Assembly (NCBI GenBank): GCA_017608295.1
Contig: JAFCGF010000021.1
Span: 1 to 32,516 of the forward strand
DNA: 32,516 nt
Source: Candidatus Woesearchaeota archaeon
GTDB lineage: Archaea; Nanoarchaeota; Nanoarchaeia; Woesearchaeales; JAGVZT01
Direction of reading: 5' to 3'
Shown: piece after piece, positions 25,642 to 32,516 of the stretch
Layout of the letters: the number at the start of each line of letters is the position of its first letter
Numbering within the stretch: the first letter of the stretch is position 1
Position numbers and translations under genes: made by a program
Notes under the pieces: model-generated
What the model was told of the DNA's origin: nothing
The model's input: the letters and a program-made list of their open reading frames with translations, nothing else
Database searches by the model: none

Positions 25642-28600
25642 TTATTTCTCTTTATTTAGCGTATAAACGGTAAGTCCTTCAATTTGTTTCTGTTTTCCGC
25701 CAACGAGCAAACTCATCAGGTACCCTACGACGAAACAAAGGCCGATTCCCACAATGGTGTAAAGCAGGAAATGCATCGATGTGTATACCTTGACAAGGTA
25801 GAGACCGATAGCGCCGGTAAACGCTCCGGTTACCGCCCCTATTCCGTTAGCACGTCGAGTATACATACCGAGCATGAACAATCCACACATTGAGCTTCCT
25901 AAAAGCCCCAGGATCGCCATGAACACATCCCACAAGGATTTAATATCCGACAAGGCCAGCAGTATGGCCACCATGGTTCCCAAAGTACCGAATAAAACCG
26001 TTGTCCCCCTCGCTATTTGCAGATATGTCCGCTCTGATAAACGTCCGTTAAACCGGCGAACGAAGTCGGTCACGAAGGCTGTCGAGGTGCTGTTCATGCT
26101 TGTGGATAATGTGGATTGAGCGGCGGAAAAGACACCGGCGACGACCAATCCAGCAATGCCGATGGGCAGTTCACGCGCGATGAACAAAGGGAAAATCGCA
26201 TCGTTCTGCAGAGTGGGATCCAGCTTTTCCGGATGGGCTTGGTAAAAGACAAACAGGGCCGCACCTAGTCCAAAGAATATGAGTGTGGCTGGAATAACCA
26301 TGATGGCGTTTGTCCAGATGCCTTTGGCCGCACGTTTCTCGTCTGAAACAGACATATATCGTTGCACAACAGCCATATCTGAGATATAGGGCACAAGGTT
26401 TTGACCGATACCCCCCAAAATAACCACCCAAATTGCAGCTGTTGTGTAACTGGATGCACTGAGATCCCAGTTGACCATATTAAACTTGCCATTATTGGCA
26501 GCGATGGATAAGAAATCACCAAAGCCGCCATCCAGGCTGCGTATGATAATAATATAGCTGAGAAGTGCTCCACCCATTAGTACGAACGTCTGAATGGTGT
26601 CGGTCCAGACCACGGCTTCCAGGCCACCCATGGTACAATAAACGATGCTGATAATCCCCATAATCAAAATACACTGGACTACGGATAGAGGGGTGATGGC
26701 CGCTAGAGGCAGGGCTGTGAGGAACATGACCACGGACATACGACCAATTTGAAAGAGAATAAACGAGGTGCTGCCAAAAAGCCTTGCCGTGACATTGAAG
26801 CGTTTTTCCAAGTATTCATAGGCGCTGGTTGCATCAATATGTCTAAAGAAGGGCAGGACATAAGCCACTACAAAGGGAGTAATGAGAACGATACAAATAT
26901 TGATGACAATGAGTGTCCAATCGGTCATAAAGGCTTTCGCCGGAATGGCTATAAAGGTTAGCGAACTCAGCATTGTCGCAAAGATACTGCAGCCTGCCAC
27001 AAACCAAGGGATACGTTGTCCGCCTCTGAAAAAGTCATCTGTATTCTTCTGCCGGAAGGAAAAGAATACTCCGACACCGATTAATGCGGCCAGATAAAAT
27101 CCTATAACGCTAAAATTGACGATGCCAAAGAACATGTTTCTTTCAACGGGCGTCACCTTCCATATTGAAGCAGATGGAACTCCCTTTTTGACTTCACCCG
27201 CAGCGACAACGATTGAATCATCCCACTTGACAGGGTTGGTTTTCATATAGTTACCTGGTATGGCGTCTTTTGAAATCCATGTGTTGGTTATCGTGTGATA
27301 CATGAGGAGTTCATTGGGCGTAGTCGTGCTGTCAGTATTTGTGCTAGTATTGTCGGCTCGTGAGTTGCTTGTGTAGTCACCCCCAAAGATGAAGATATGG
27401 CTTTGGCCGACATCGATGCCTGTTCCGGCGATGACAGAGCGAGGAATAGGGGCGCGTTTGCGCCATGGAGAAGCCTGAAGACCTTGGCCGGTATATTCAC
27501 CGGTTTCAGGATTGTACATCTGAGCATCATAAAACAGGGGATTGAATTCGTAAACGTCGGTAAGCGGCTTGATGAGACCATGATCGGGATGATTTGACCG
27601 GGAGCCTCGCCCACTAATCACGTAGATGCAGTCAGCCTTACCATTGTGTTGACTGATCGTTAGGTTGGAGGCACGTGACGGCCCGGGCCAGGGTAATACG
27701 TTCCGCCACTGCAATCTATTCAAATCTCCTGTCTTTTGAGGAAGGTCCAGAGCCCAAAAATTATGCATGGTCGTCTCTGGACCGAGTCCAGATTGTCCCC
27801 CAGCGACATAAATCGTATTCGTAAGCTCCGATGAAATCAGTGCGGCACTGGTGTTAGTACAAGGCCTAGGCAAATTGGGCAGATGATTTATGTTCAGCGT
27901 CTGGGTGTCCTTATTCCAACTCAGTATAATCCCATCAGCAAAGGTCTGGGTGGCATCATTCCCACCGATGCAGACTACGCCTTGATCCGTTGAAATAGCT
28001 GCGCCATTAGCACACGGTTTGTCGAGTCGGAATCTATCGATCCATATATATGTCCCCTTGTTGTTTCTAGCCAGAATCCAGATATCATCGTGCCAAATCC
28101 CCTCGGTTTTGCCATCACGCTCATGAAGGCTGGTTCCTCCCGCTATGATAAGGATATTTTCATGTACGCCGACAAAGGATCCAGTCAGGCCCCGTGAATA
28201 AGGCAAATCTGGTAGCCGATCCCAGTGGGTCACATCGCCATCTGCTGAGACTGGAGCGTTATCGATGTCGGATTGCCTTAGTGCTGCCTCCGCCTGCCAG
28301 ATCCTGGGTGTACGCACACCGGGTCTTATTTCACCGGTGGGGATAACGATGGACCTGTTCCAATTTACCGCAGAGGTCGTGACATGACTGGAGGTCGGCA
28401 GTTCGGAGATGTTATCCCAGCTATCGGTCATTGTATTATAGGCAAGAATATCCTTGCTGAAGCCTGGATGATGGATGAGCATTTGAGTATGCTTAGATTT
28501 TAGTTGTTCACCCAGAGCGTTGTTCGCTTCTTGTTCGGCCTGGATTCTGGCCTGACTGAGTTGTTCCAGTTCAAGGAAGAGATCTCCTCTGTCGCCACCA

Positions 28601-29505
28601 AATACCAAGATATGATTATCCCCGTAATCAATGGCCGTGCCAGCCATGATACATCTTGGCTCTTCATCATCATTCAACGTGATGTCGGCCAGTTTTTTCC
28701 ACTTGCCGGTTGCTGGGGTATACTTGTAGGCATCTGTCAGAATCTCTGTTAACTTAGGTGGATTGGGATTTCGACCGCTAAACATATAAAAACAATCCAT
28801 CGAACCGTCGCTCTGAGCAACCGCGAGATTCACAATCCGGGCCGGACCAGGCCAGGCATCAAGTTCTCGCCAATTGAATTCGGCAGCCCTGTTTTTTTTC
28901 GAGAGATCCAGTGCAAAGAAATTCTTTGTAGCCAATCCGCCATTCAGAGTTTCCTGTCCACCGGCCACGAAGATGGTATTCCCTACCATTGTCCCAGCCA
29001 TAAACGCCAGAGGTCTTGGCAGGGATGGCATCACCTCCATCGAAATATGTTTGGCGTCGGGATCCCACTTCAGCAGAAACACATCCTTGTGACACCTTTC
29101 GGCATCGCAGCCACCTATGCAAACGATACCATCGGGAGTACTAATTGACACACCGTAAGCAGACGGCTGTGGTAGCTTGAAGCTCTTATCTGTTAGCCAC
29201 TGGTAGTTGCCTTCTGTGGTTTTTTCCAGGACATAGATATCCTCCCACCATATTTTTCGGCCGTTTTCCCACGGCAGCGCTTCTGGGAAGTTTGCTCCGC
29301 CGGCGACAATTAGTGCGTCGTTGTGTGTACCAGTGAACGTTCCCGCTAGACCGATTTGTTTATCGCGCCCTGGGGCCGTCGGTAACGGTGGTAGTTCGGT
29401 CCATATTAAAAAACCTTTGGCCGGAGTTTCATCTTCAGAACAAAAAGCATGTGAACAACCAATAAACACCAAACATGCGGCAATACACAACAGTCTTTTT
29501 TCCAT
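25642..29505 (-). CDS. Double kelch (mutarotase-like) domain fused to a sodium:solute symporter
   Basis: 1287 residues. A signal sequence (~1-22) is followed by two kelch propellers, ~30-405 and ~425-785. Both carry repeated G-G motifs, e.g. L-I-V-A-G-G-A-N-F, V-C-I-G-G-C-D-A and F-V-A-G-G-Q-E in the first; L-I-I-A-G-G-T, V-C-I-G-G-N-D-A and Y-V-A-G-G-Q-S in the second. These repeats resemble sialic-acid mutarotases. Residues ~790-1275 are a solute:sodium symporter with about thirteen membrane segments, including A-T-M-L-S-S-L-T-F near the first gating helix and a G-G-L-E-A-V-V-W-T-D segment. The propellers would lie outside the inner membrane and feed the transporter. It is the first gene of the minus-strand unit, 33 bases before the sialidase, so a sialic-acid-like sugar is the likely cargo. 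Confidence 0.88.
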   Translation of the reverse strand: MEKRLLCIAACLVFIGCSHAFCSEDETPAKGFLIWTELPPLPTAPGRDKQIGLAGTFTGTHNDALIVAGGANFPEALPWENGRKIWWEDIYVLEKTTEGNYQWLTDKSFKLPQPSAYGVSISTPDGIVCIGGCDAERCHKDVFLLKWDPDAKHISMEVMPSLPRPLAFMAGTMVGNTIFVAGGQETLNGGLATKNFFALDLSKKNRAAEFNWRELDAWPGPARIVNLAVAQSDGSMDCFYMFSGRNPNPPKLTEILTDAYKYTPATGKWKKLADITLNDDEEPRCIMAGTAIDYGDNHILVFGGDRGDLFLELEQLSQARIQAEQEANNALGEQLKSKHTQMLIHHPGFSKDILAYNTMTDSWDNISELPTSSHVTTSAVNWNRSIVIPTGEIRPGVRTPRIWQAEAALRQSDIDNAPVSADGDVTHWDRLPDLPYSRGLTGSFVGVHENILIIAGGTSLHERDGKTEGIWHDDIWILARNNKGTYIWIDRFRLDKPCANGAAISTDQGVVCIGGNDATQTFADGIILSWNKDTQTLNINHLPNLPRPCTNTSAALISSELTNTIYVAGGQSGLGPETTMHNFWALDLPQKTGDLNRLQWRNVLPWPGPSRASNLTISQHNGKADCIYVISGRGSRSNHPDHGLIKPLTDVYEFNPLFYDAQMYNPETGEYTGQGLQASPWRKRAPIPRSVIAGTGIDVGQSHIFIFGGDYTSNSRADNTSTNTDSTTTPNELLMYHTITNTWISKDAIPGNYMKTNPVKWDDSIVVAAGEVKKGVPSASIWKVTPVERNMFFGIVNFSVIGFYLAALIGVGVFFSFRQKNTDDFFRGGQRIPWFVAGCSIFATMLSSLTFIAIPAKAFMTDWTLIVINICIVLITPFVVAYVLPFFRHIDATSAYEYLEKRFNVTARLFGSTSFILFQIGRMSVVMFLTALPLAAITPLSVVQCILIMGIISIVYCTMGGLEAVVWTDTIQTFVLMGGALLSYIIIIRSLDGGFGDFLSIAANNGKFNMVNWDLSASSYTTAAIWVVILGGIGQNLVPYISDMAVVQRYMSVSDEKRAAKGIWTNAIMVIPATLIFFGLGAALFVFYQAHPEKLDPTLQNDAIFPLFIARELPIGIAGLVVAGVFSAAQSTLSTSMNSTSTAFVTDFVRRFNGRLSERTYLQIARGTTVLFGTLGTMVAILLALSDIKSLWDVFMAILGLLGSSMCGLFMLGMYTRRANGIGAVTGAFTGAIGLYLVKVYTSMHFLLYTIVGIGLCFVVGYLMSLLVGGKQKQIEGLTVYTLNKEK

Positions 29506-29581
29506 ATCGGCTCTTTCGCTATTTACGTTGATGTCAATGAATCAGCCTTGATTGGTCAGATTGTATCCAGGCAGTTTTTCG

Positions 29582-29598
29582 CTACACTTGCTGTGTAG
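29582..29598. promoter_or_regulatory. Perfect inverted repeat, candidate operator of the operon
   Basis: CTACAC-TTGCT-GTGTAG: six-base arms around a five-base centre, 77 bases upstream of the symporter start. The size and symmetry suit a dimeric DNA-binding protein. No regulator is assigned. Confidence 0.4.
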
Positions 29599-29906
29599 AT
29601 TCTGCGTTTCTTAAAACGAAAGCTTACTGAAAAAATGGTCACTTTGCCTTTCCTAAAAACCTCGCTTCAACCTTTATCTCACCACATCACGCCCAAGTTT
29701 GTTAGGAGGCTCCGGCTTACCTGCTTTGTGCCTGGTGACAATAACGAATTAAATCGACTTGGTTGAGTCGATGGTTTGTGACTACAAAGATTGTATTCCA
29801 AATGGAAGTCGGCGTAGCAGTGGCCTTGGCCATCTGTGAATGCGTGAACGAAAACTAATCCGAAATAGTACACAATGATTTTAAATAAAACTTAATGCAT
29901 CAATTT

Positions 29907-29937
29907 GACACAGGTTTTCAGGTTTTGTGTATCTTAC
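29907..29937 (+). promoter_or_regulatory. Sigma-70-like promoter candidate toward the regulator gene
   Basis: TTGACA at 29907-29912 and TATCTT at 29932-29937, 19 bases apart (slightly long). The spacer contains a tandem CAGGTTTT CAGGTTTT (913-920 and 921-928 of the 29,000s). The -10 match is only moderate. It would give a ~200-base leader before the regulator. Confidence 0.35.
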
Positions 29938-29960
29938 CTACTTTTTTGTCTTAAAATACA

Positions 29961-29991
29961 TCATATTGCGGATAATTTAAGTCATATTGCG
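29961..29991. promoter_or_regulatory. Direct repeat TCATATTGCG x2 at 21-base spacing, candidate AraC-type operator
   Basis: Exact ten-base copies at 29961-29970 and 29982-29991 are two helical turns apart, in tandem orientation. This is the arrangement expected for AraC-family half-sites such as araI1-I2. The adjacent regulator has an AraC-type DNA-binding domain, so autoregulation or operon control is likely. Confidence 0.5.
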
Positions 29992-30143
29992 TCAAAAGCC
30001 TATTCAGGAAATGATTTACTGATTATAATTGCAGAGCTAACTGCTTTGCTTGATAGCGCAGAGACTGGCTACCAATACTAAGATTGGACTGCTTGGGATT
30101 AATGTGTTCGAATGAAGCAACTTGAAATCAATGTGACAGTGGG

Positions 30144-31373
30144 ATGAAAAATAAACATAAAGTGTTATTATTGATTGATACTTCACGGGGTTCCGGGCGA
30201 AAACTCTTGTATGGTATTTCTAGATATTCTCGCTTACATGGGCTATGGATATTTAATCGCAAGTCTGTATACTTCCTTGACTATCAGACCAAGTTCCGAG
30301 AGTTTCAGCACTTGGAAGAAGAAACGCTTTCTCAGCTTCATAAATGGGGAGCCGATGGTCTTATCGCAACCAATATCAATAATAAAAATCAATTTGATCG
30401 TATTATAGCAATGGATATACCGTCCGTGATTCTTGGCGGATATGAACCCAATAGCTCCATCCCGATATGGCACCGTGTCAGAAGTGATTCCGATGCTATC
30501 GGAACACTAGCTGCTGAGCATCTGCTTGGCTGCGGGCTTCGGAATTTTGCCTATTGTGGTTTTAACAAACTCACATGGTCTGAAGAACGTGGAGAAGGCT
30601 TTGCGAAACGCATTAAAAAAGCTGGCTTTGAAACCAGTTTTTATCAACCGTCTTTGAGGAAAACCAGCTGGAAAGGATTGTTATATGAACTAAACATTAT
30701 TGCCAATTGGCTGAAGTCACAACCAAGGCCCTTAGGGCTTTTCGCCTGCAATGATGACCGTGCTCAAAACGTTCTCGAAGCCTGCAAAATCGTAAACTTG
30801 AAGGTGCCTGAGGAAATTGCTGTAATTGGTGTTGATGATGATCGATTGGTCTGTGAGGTGTCGGAACCAGAGCTGTCTAGCATACAACTGAACAACGAAA
30901 GAGCCGGATACGAGGCCTCGGAATTGCTTTCTAAGCTCATGAAAGGCAAAAAACTACCACACCAAGAAATAATTGTAGAGCCAACCAATATTGTAATTCG
31001 AAAGTCGACTGACCAACTGGCAACAAAAGACGCTGATGTGATTTGTGCAGTACGTTTCATTCGCGAGCATGCTATGGAGGTGATTCAGGTGAATGACGTG
31101 GTGGAACAGGTTGCAATGTCTCGTCGTAGTTTGGAAAGGAGCTTTCGCAGAATTCTGAATCACTCTGTATTCGAGGAAATAAAGCGTGTTCATGTCGAAC
31201 AATTTTCCAGAATGCTGTTGGACACCAACATGACAATTTCGCAAATTGCGACATGCTTGGGACATCCCGACAGTCAAAATATCAGTCGCTACTTTCGGGA
31301 AGCAAAGGGGATAAGCCCTGGATCTTACCGTAAGAAACATGGACGTATATTGAGAGATGTTGAGGATTTCTGA
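30144..31373 (+). CDS. XylR-type transcriptional regulator (LacI-like sensor plus AraC DNA-binding domain)
   Basis: 409 residues, cytoplasmic, no signal peptide. Residues ~5-290 are a periplasmic-binding-protein/LacI-type sugar sensor: K-V-L-L-L-I-D-T-S-R-G-S-G-R near the start, G-L-F-A-C-N-D-D-R-A at 198-207 and V-I-G-V-D-D-D near 227-233. Residues ~300-400 are an AraC double helix-turn-helix: V-N-D-V-V-E-Q-V-A-M-S-R-R-S-L-E-R-S-F, then M-T-I-S-Q-I-A-x-C-L-G ... Y-F-R-E-A-K-G-I-S-P-G-S-Y-R. This is the XylR architecture. It is divergent from the ~27 kb operon and is the obvious local regulator, sensing a sugar released or imported by the system. The ATG has only a weak GTGGG before it. The ligand cannot be told from sequence. 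Confidence 0.93.
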   Translation: MKNKHKVLLLIDTSRGSGRKLLYGISRYSRLHGLWIFNRKSVYFLDYQTKFREFQHLEEETLSQLHKWGADGLIATNINNKNQFDRIIAMDIPSVILGGYEPNSSIPIWHRVRSDSDAIGTLAAEHLLGCGLRNFAYCGFNKLTWSEERGEGFAKRIKKAGFETSFYQPSLRKTSWKGLLYELNIIANWLKSQPRPLGLFACNDDRAQNVLEACKIVNLKVPEEIAVIGVDDDRLVCEVSEPELSSIQLNNERAGYEASELLSKLMKGKKLPHQEIIVEPTNIVIRKSTDQLATKDADVICAVRFIREHAMEVIQVNDVVEQVAMSRRSLERSFRRILNHSVFEEIKRVHVEQFSRMLLDTNMTISQIATCLGHPDSQNISRYFREAKGISPGSYRKKHGRILRDVEDF

Positions 31374-31439
31374 AAATATCCAAGAAACTTATTTGCAACC
31401 ACTTAGAATAGAATCTGGATAAGTTGTTGGAGCTTGAAA

Positions 31440-32282
31440 ATGGATATGAAACGACTGAAGCTTGGGGATGCCCTAAGGAATCGTCAGCGGGTGTATGGGA
31501 CATTAATCGTGTCGCCATCTCCTTTTTGGCCAAGTGTTGTTAATACTCTCGGTCTTGATTTTGTATTTATTGACACCGAACATATACCCATTAGTCGTTT
31601 CGATCTATCGTGGATGTGTCGAACCTACTGGGCGATGAATCTTGATCCTGTAGTGCGAATTCCCGCTCCAGACCCATATCAGGCCTGCATGGTTCTCGAT
31701 GGTGGCGCATCTGGTGTGATTGCCCCCTATGTGGAAACAGTTGAAGAGGTGCAAAAGCTTGTCGGGGCTGTTAAGAATCGACCGATAAAGGGGGGCAAGC
31801 TAAAGAAGGCCCTATCAGGTCAATCAAGATTTGAACCGGTTTTGGCTGAATATATAAGTGAGCGTAATTGCGACAACGTACTTATAGTTAACATCGAAAG
31901 TAGGCCTGCAATGGATTGCCTTGATGATATCCTGAAAGTGCCGGGCCTGGATGCCGTTTTAGTAGGACCACATGACCTATCGTGCAGTCTTGGGATCCCA
32001 GAGCAGTACACGAATCCAACGTTTATAGAGGCCGTTGATGAAATAATTCGCAAAGCGTGTGAACACGATATAACAGCGGGTATTCATTTAATTTTCCCTG
32101 AGATTGGCATGGAACAGGAAATTAGGTGGGCGCAGGCAGGAGCCAACCTGATTGTTCATAGTGCAGATGCCATTGCCTTTGGAAATACGATGCGCAAAGA
32201 GATAGAACACATAAAAGCCGCTTTGGGAGAGACACGGGTTATCAAGGACGCGTTAGGTCACTCAGGACCAGACAACATATGA
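31440..32282 (+). CDS. HpcH/HpaI-family class II pyruvate aldolase
   Basis: 280 residues from ATG 31440, chosen because GGAG lies seven bases upstream; a TTG six bases earlier is less likely. Family landmarks: F-I-D-T-E-H48 (catalytic His), P-V-V-R73-I-P (pyruvate-binding Arg), E153 in I-E-S-R-P-A-M and D179 in G-P-H-D-L-S-C-S-L-G (both metal ligands). The spacing agrees with HpaI-type aldolases (usual length ~250-270). These cleave 2-keto-3-deoxy acids into pyruvate and an aldehyde using a divalent metal. It sits 66 bases after the regulator on the same strand, probably co-transcribed. It is the only cytoplasmic catabolic enzyme in the window, so it may cleave a keto-deoxy acid derived from the imported sugar. 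The exact substrate is unknown. Confidence 0.92.
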   Translation: MDMKRLKLGDALRNRQRVYGTLIVSPSPFWPSVVNTLGLDFVFIDTEHIPISRFDLSWMCRTYWAMNLDPVVRIPAPDPYQACMVLDGGASGVIAPYVETVEEVQKLVGAVKNRPIKGGKLKKALSGQSRFEPVLAEYISERNCDNVLIVNIESRPAMDCLDDILKVPGLDAVLVGPHDLSCSLGIPEQYTNPTFIEAVDEIIRKACEHDITAGIHLIFPEIGMEQEIRWAQAGANLIVHSADAIAFGNTMRKEIEHIKAALGETRVIKDALGHSGPDNI

Positions 32283-32516
32283 ACTTGGTCTGAATGTGAC
32301 GTTGATTGTGAAGGGCGGAGCCAGAGTGCGGCGGGTAGCCGGGCGTTTTAGAACTTAACGAAGTAAAGTTCAACTTCACTTTCATTTACAATGGAGAGGT
32401 TTGAGCAACGGACTTCGAATCCGTGTGTCTTAACTTAATGAGGTAGCTAACCAATCAGATTGAGACTATTGCTCACCCTTTTATCTTTTTGATCTGAGAT
32501 AGAAACAATTCCGTAC
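32283..32516. other. Non-coding 3' flank, no gene recognised
   Basis: 234 bases to the window edge. A GC-rich patch at ~32313-32345 is followed by a small hairpin GAACTT-(9)-AAGTTC at 32351-32371, which has no T-tract directly behind it. I see no coding frame, complete tRNA or convincing terminator. Confidence 0.4.

Larger units (their letters stand above)
29506..30143. promoter_or_regulatory. Divergent control region between the glycan operon and its regulator
   Basis: 638 bases without a supportable gene. The region is AT-rich from ~29880 to 30010. It holds a 17-base dyad on the operon side, a promoter-like TTGACA/TATCTT pair, and a direct repeat spaced 21 bases on the regulator side. A 64-codon minus-strand frame (29679-29873) has no signal peptide, domain or ribosome-binding site I can recognise. 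Confidence 0.7.

Noticed and set aside
29679..29873. 64-codon minus-strand frame in the divergent control region
   Set aside because: No ribosome-binding site, domain or family resemblance. It sits between two regulatory regions and is more likely chance.
32351..32371. GAACTT hairpin after the aldolase as a terminator
   Set aside because: Only six base pairs, AT-rich, a nine-base loop, and no T-tract following it.
32405..32435. ACGGA-CTTCGAA-TCCGT, which looks like a tRNA anticodon arm (UCG)
   Set aside because: No matching D-arm, T-arm or acceptor stem could be found around it, so it is not a tRNA gene; at most a chance hairpin.
32283..32516. Possible integron attC or IS end in the right flank
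   Set aside because: A single ACTTAAC resembles half of an attC core, but no complementary GTTRRRY partner is present, and no transposase frame is visible.

Overview
The window is a large polysaccharide/glycan-degradation island. It comes most plausibly from a member of the PVC superphylum (Lentisphaerota, Kiritimatiellota, Verrucomicrobiota or Planctomycetota). That placement is inferred from the gene content: sulfatases, a XylR-type LacI/AraC hybrid regulator, GH127, GH29 and sialidase-type propellers, kelch-plus-symporter fusions, many secreted multidomain enzymes, and no SusC/SusD pair. No rRNA, tRNA or phylogenetic marker is present to confirm it.

Layout. Positions 1-407 hold the tail of an IS630-like transposase abutting a headless polysaccharide deacetylase, so this edge is a scar of insertion and decay. 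A lone plus-strand sulfatase follows (565-2082). From 29505 down to 2067 everything reads on the minus strand, with gaps of 18-91 bases or short overlaps, and looks like one ~27 kb transcription unit. In order of transcription it encodes: a kelch-kelch-Na+/solute symporter; a sialidase-kelch fusion; a sulfatase; three five-bladed-propeller proteins; a 54-codon remnant of another propeller gene; a BNR/Asp-box protein; a propeller-SGNH esterase; a nucleoside hydrolase x2-ADP-ribosylglycohydrolase fusion; a single nucleoside hydrolase; a GH127-GH29 fusion; and a GH127-propeller fusion. A 638-base divergent control region (29506-30143) separates this unit from a plus-strand XylR-type regulator and an HpcH/HpaI aldolase.

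How it may work. Nearly every enzyme of the unit starts with a signal peptide, so the glycan is probably taken apart outside the cytoplasm. Sulfatases would remove sulfate, the GH33 domain sialic acid, the GH29-like domain perhaps fucose, the SGNH domain acyl groups and the GH127 domains L-arabinofuranosyl-type sugars. Kelch domains resembling sialic-acid mutarotases sit on both the sialidase and the symporter, suggesting release, mutarotation and Na+-driven uptake of a sialic-acid-like sugar. The HpaI-type aldolase could then cleave a 2-keto-3-deoxy acid in the cytoplasm. No NanA, NanE, FucI or other cytoplasmic catabolic set is visible.

Most unusual are the secreted polyprotein of N-ribosyl-hydrolase-type domains, an expanding family of uncharacterised propellers sharing an invariant Asp-Thr-His-Asn motif and fused to different enzymes, a GH29-like domain with Glu where the nucleophile Asp is expected, and a 29-base repeat placed just upstream of two of the operon's genes.
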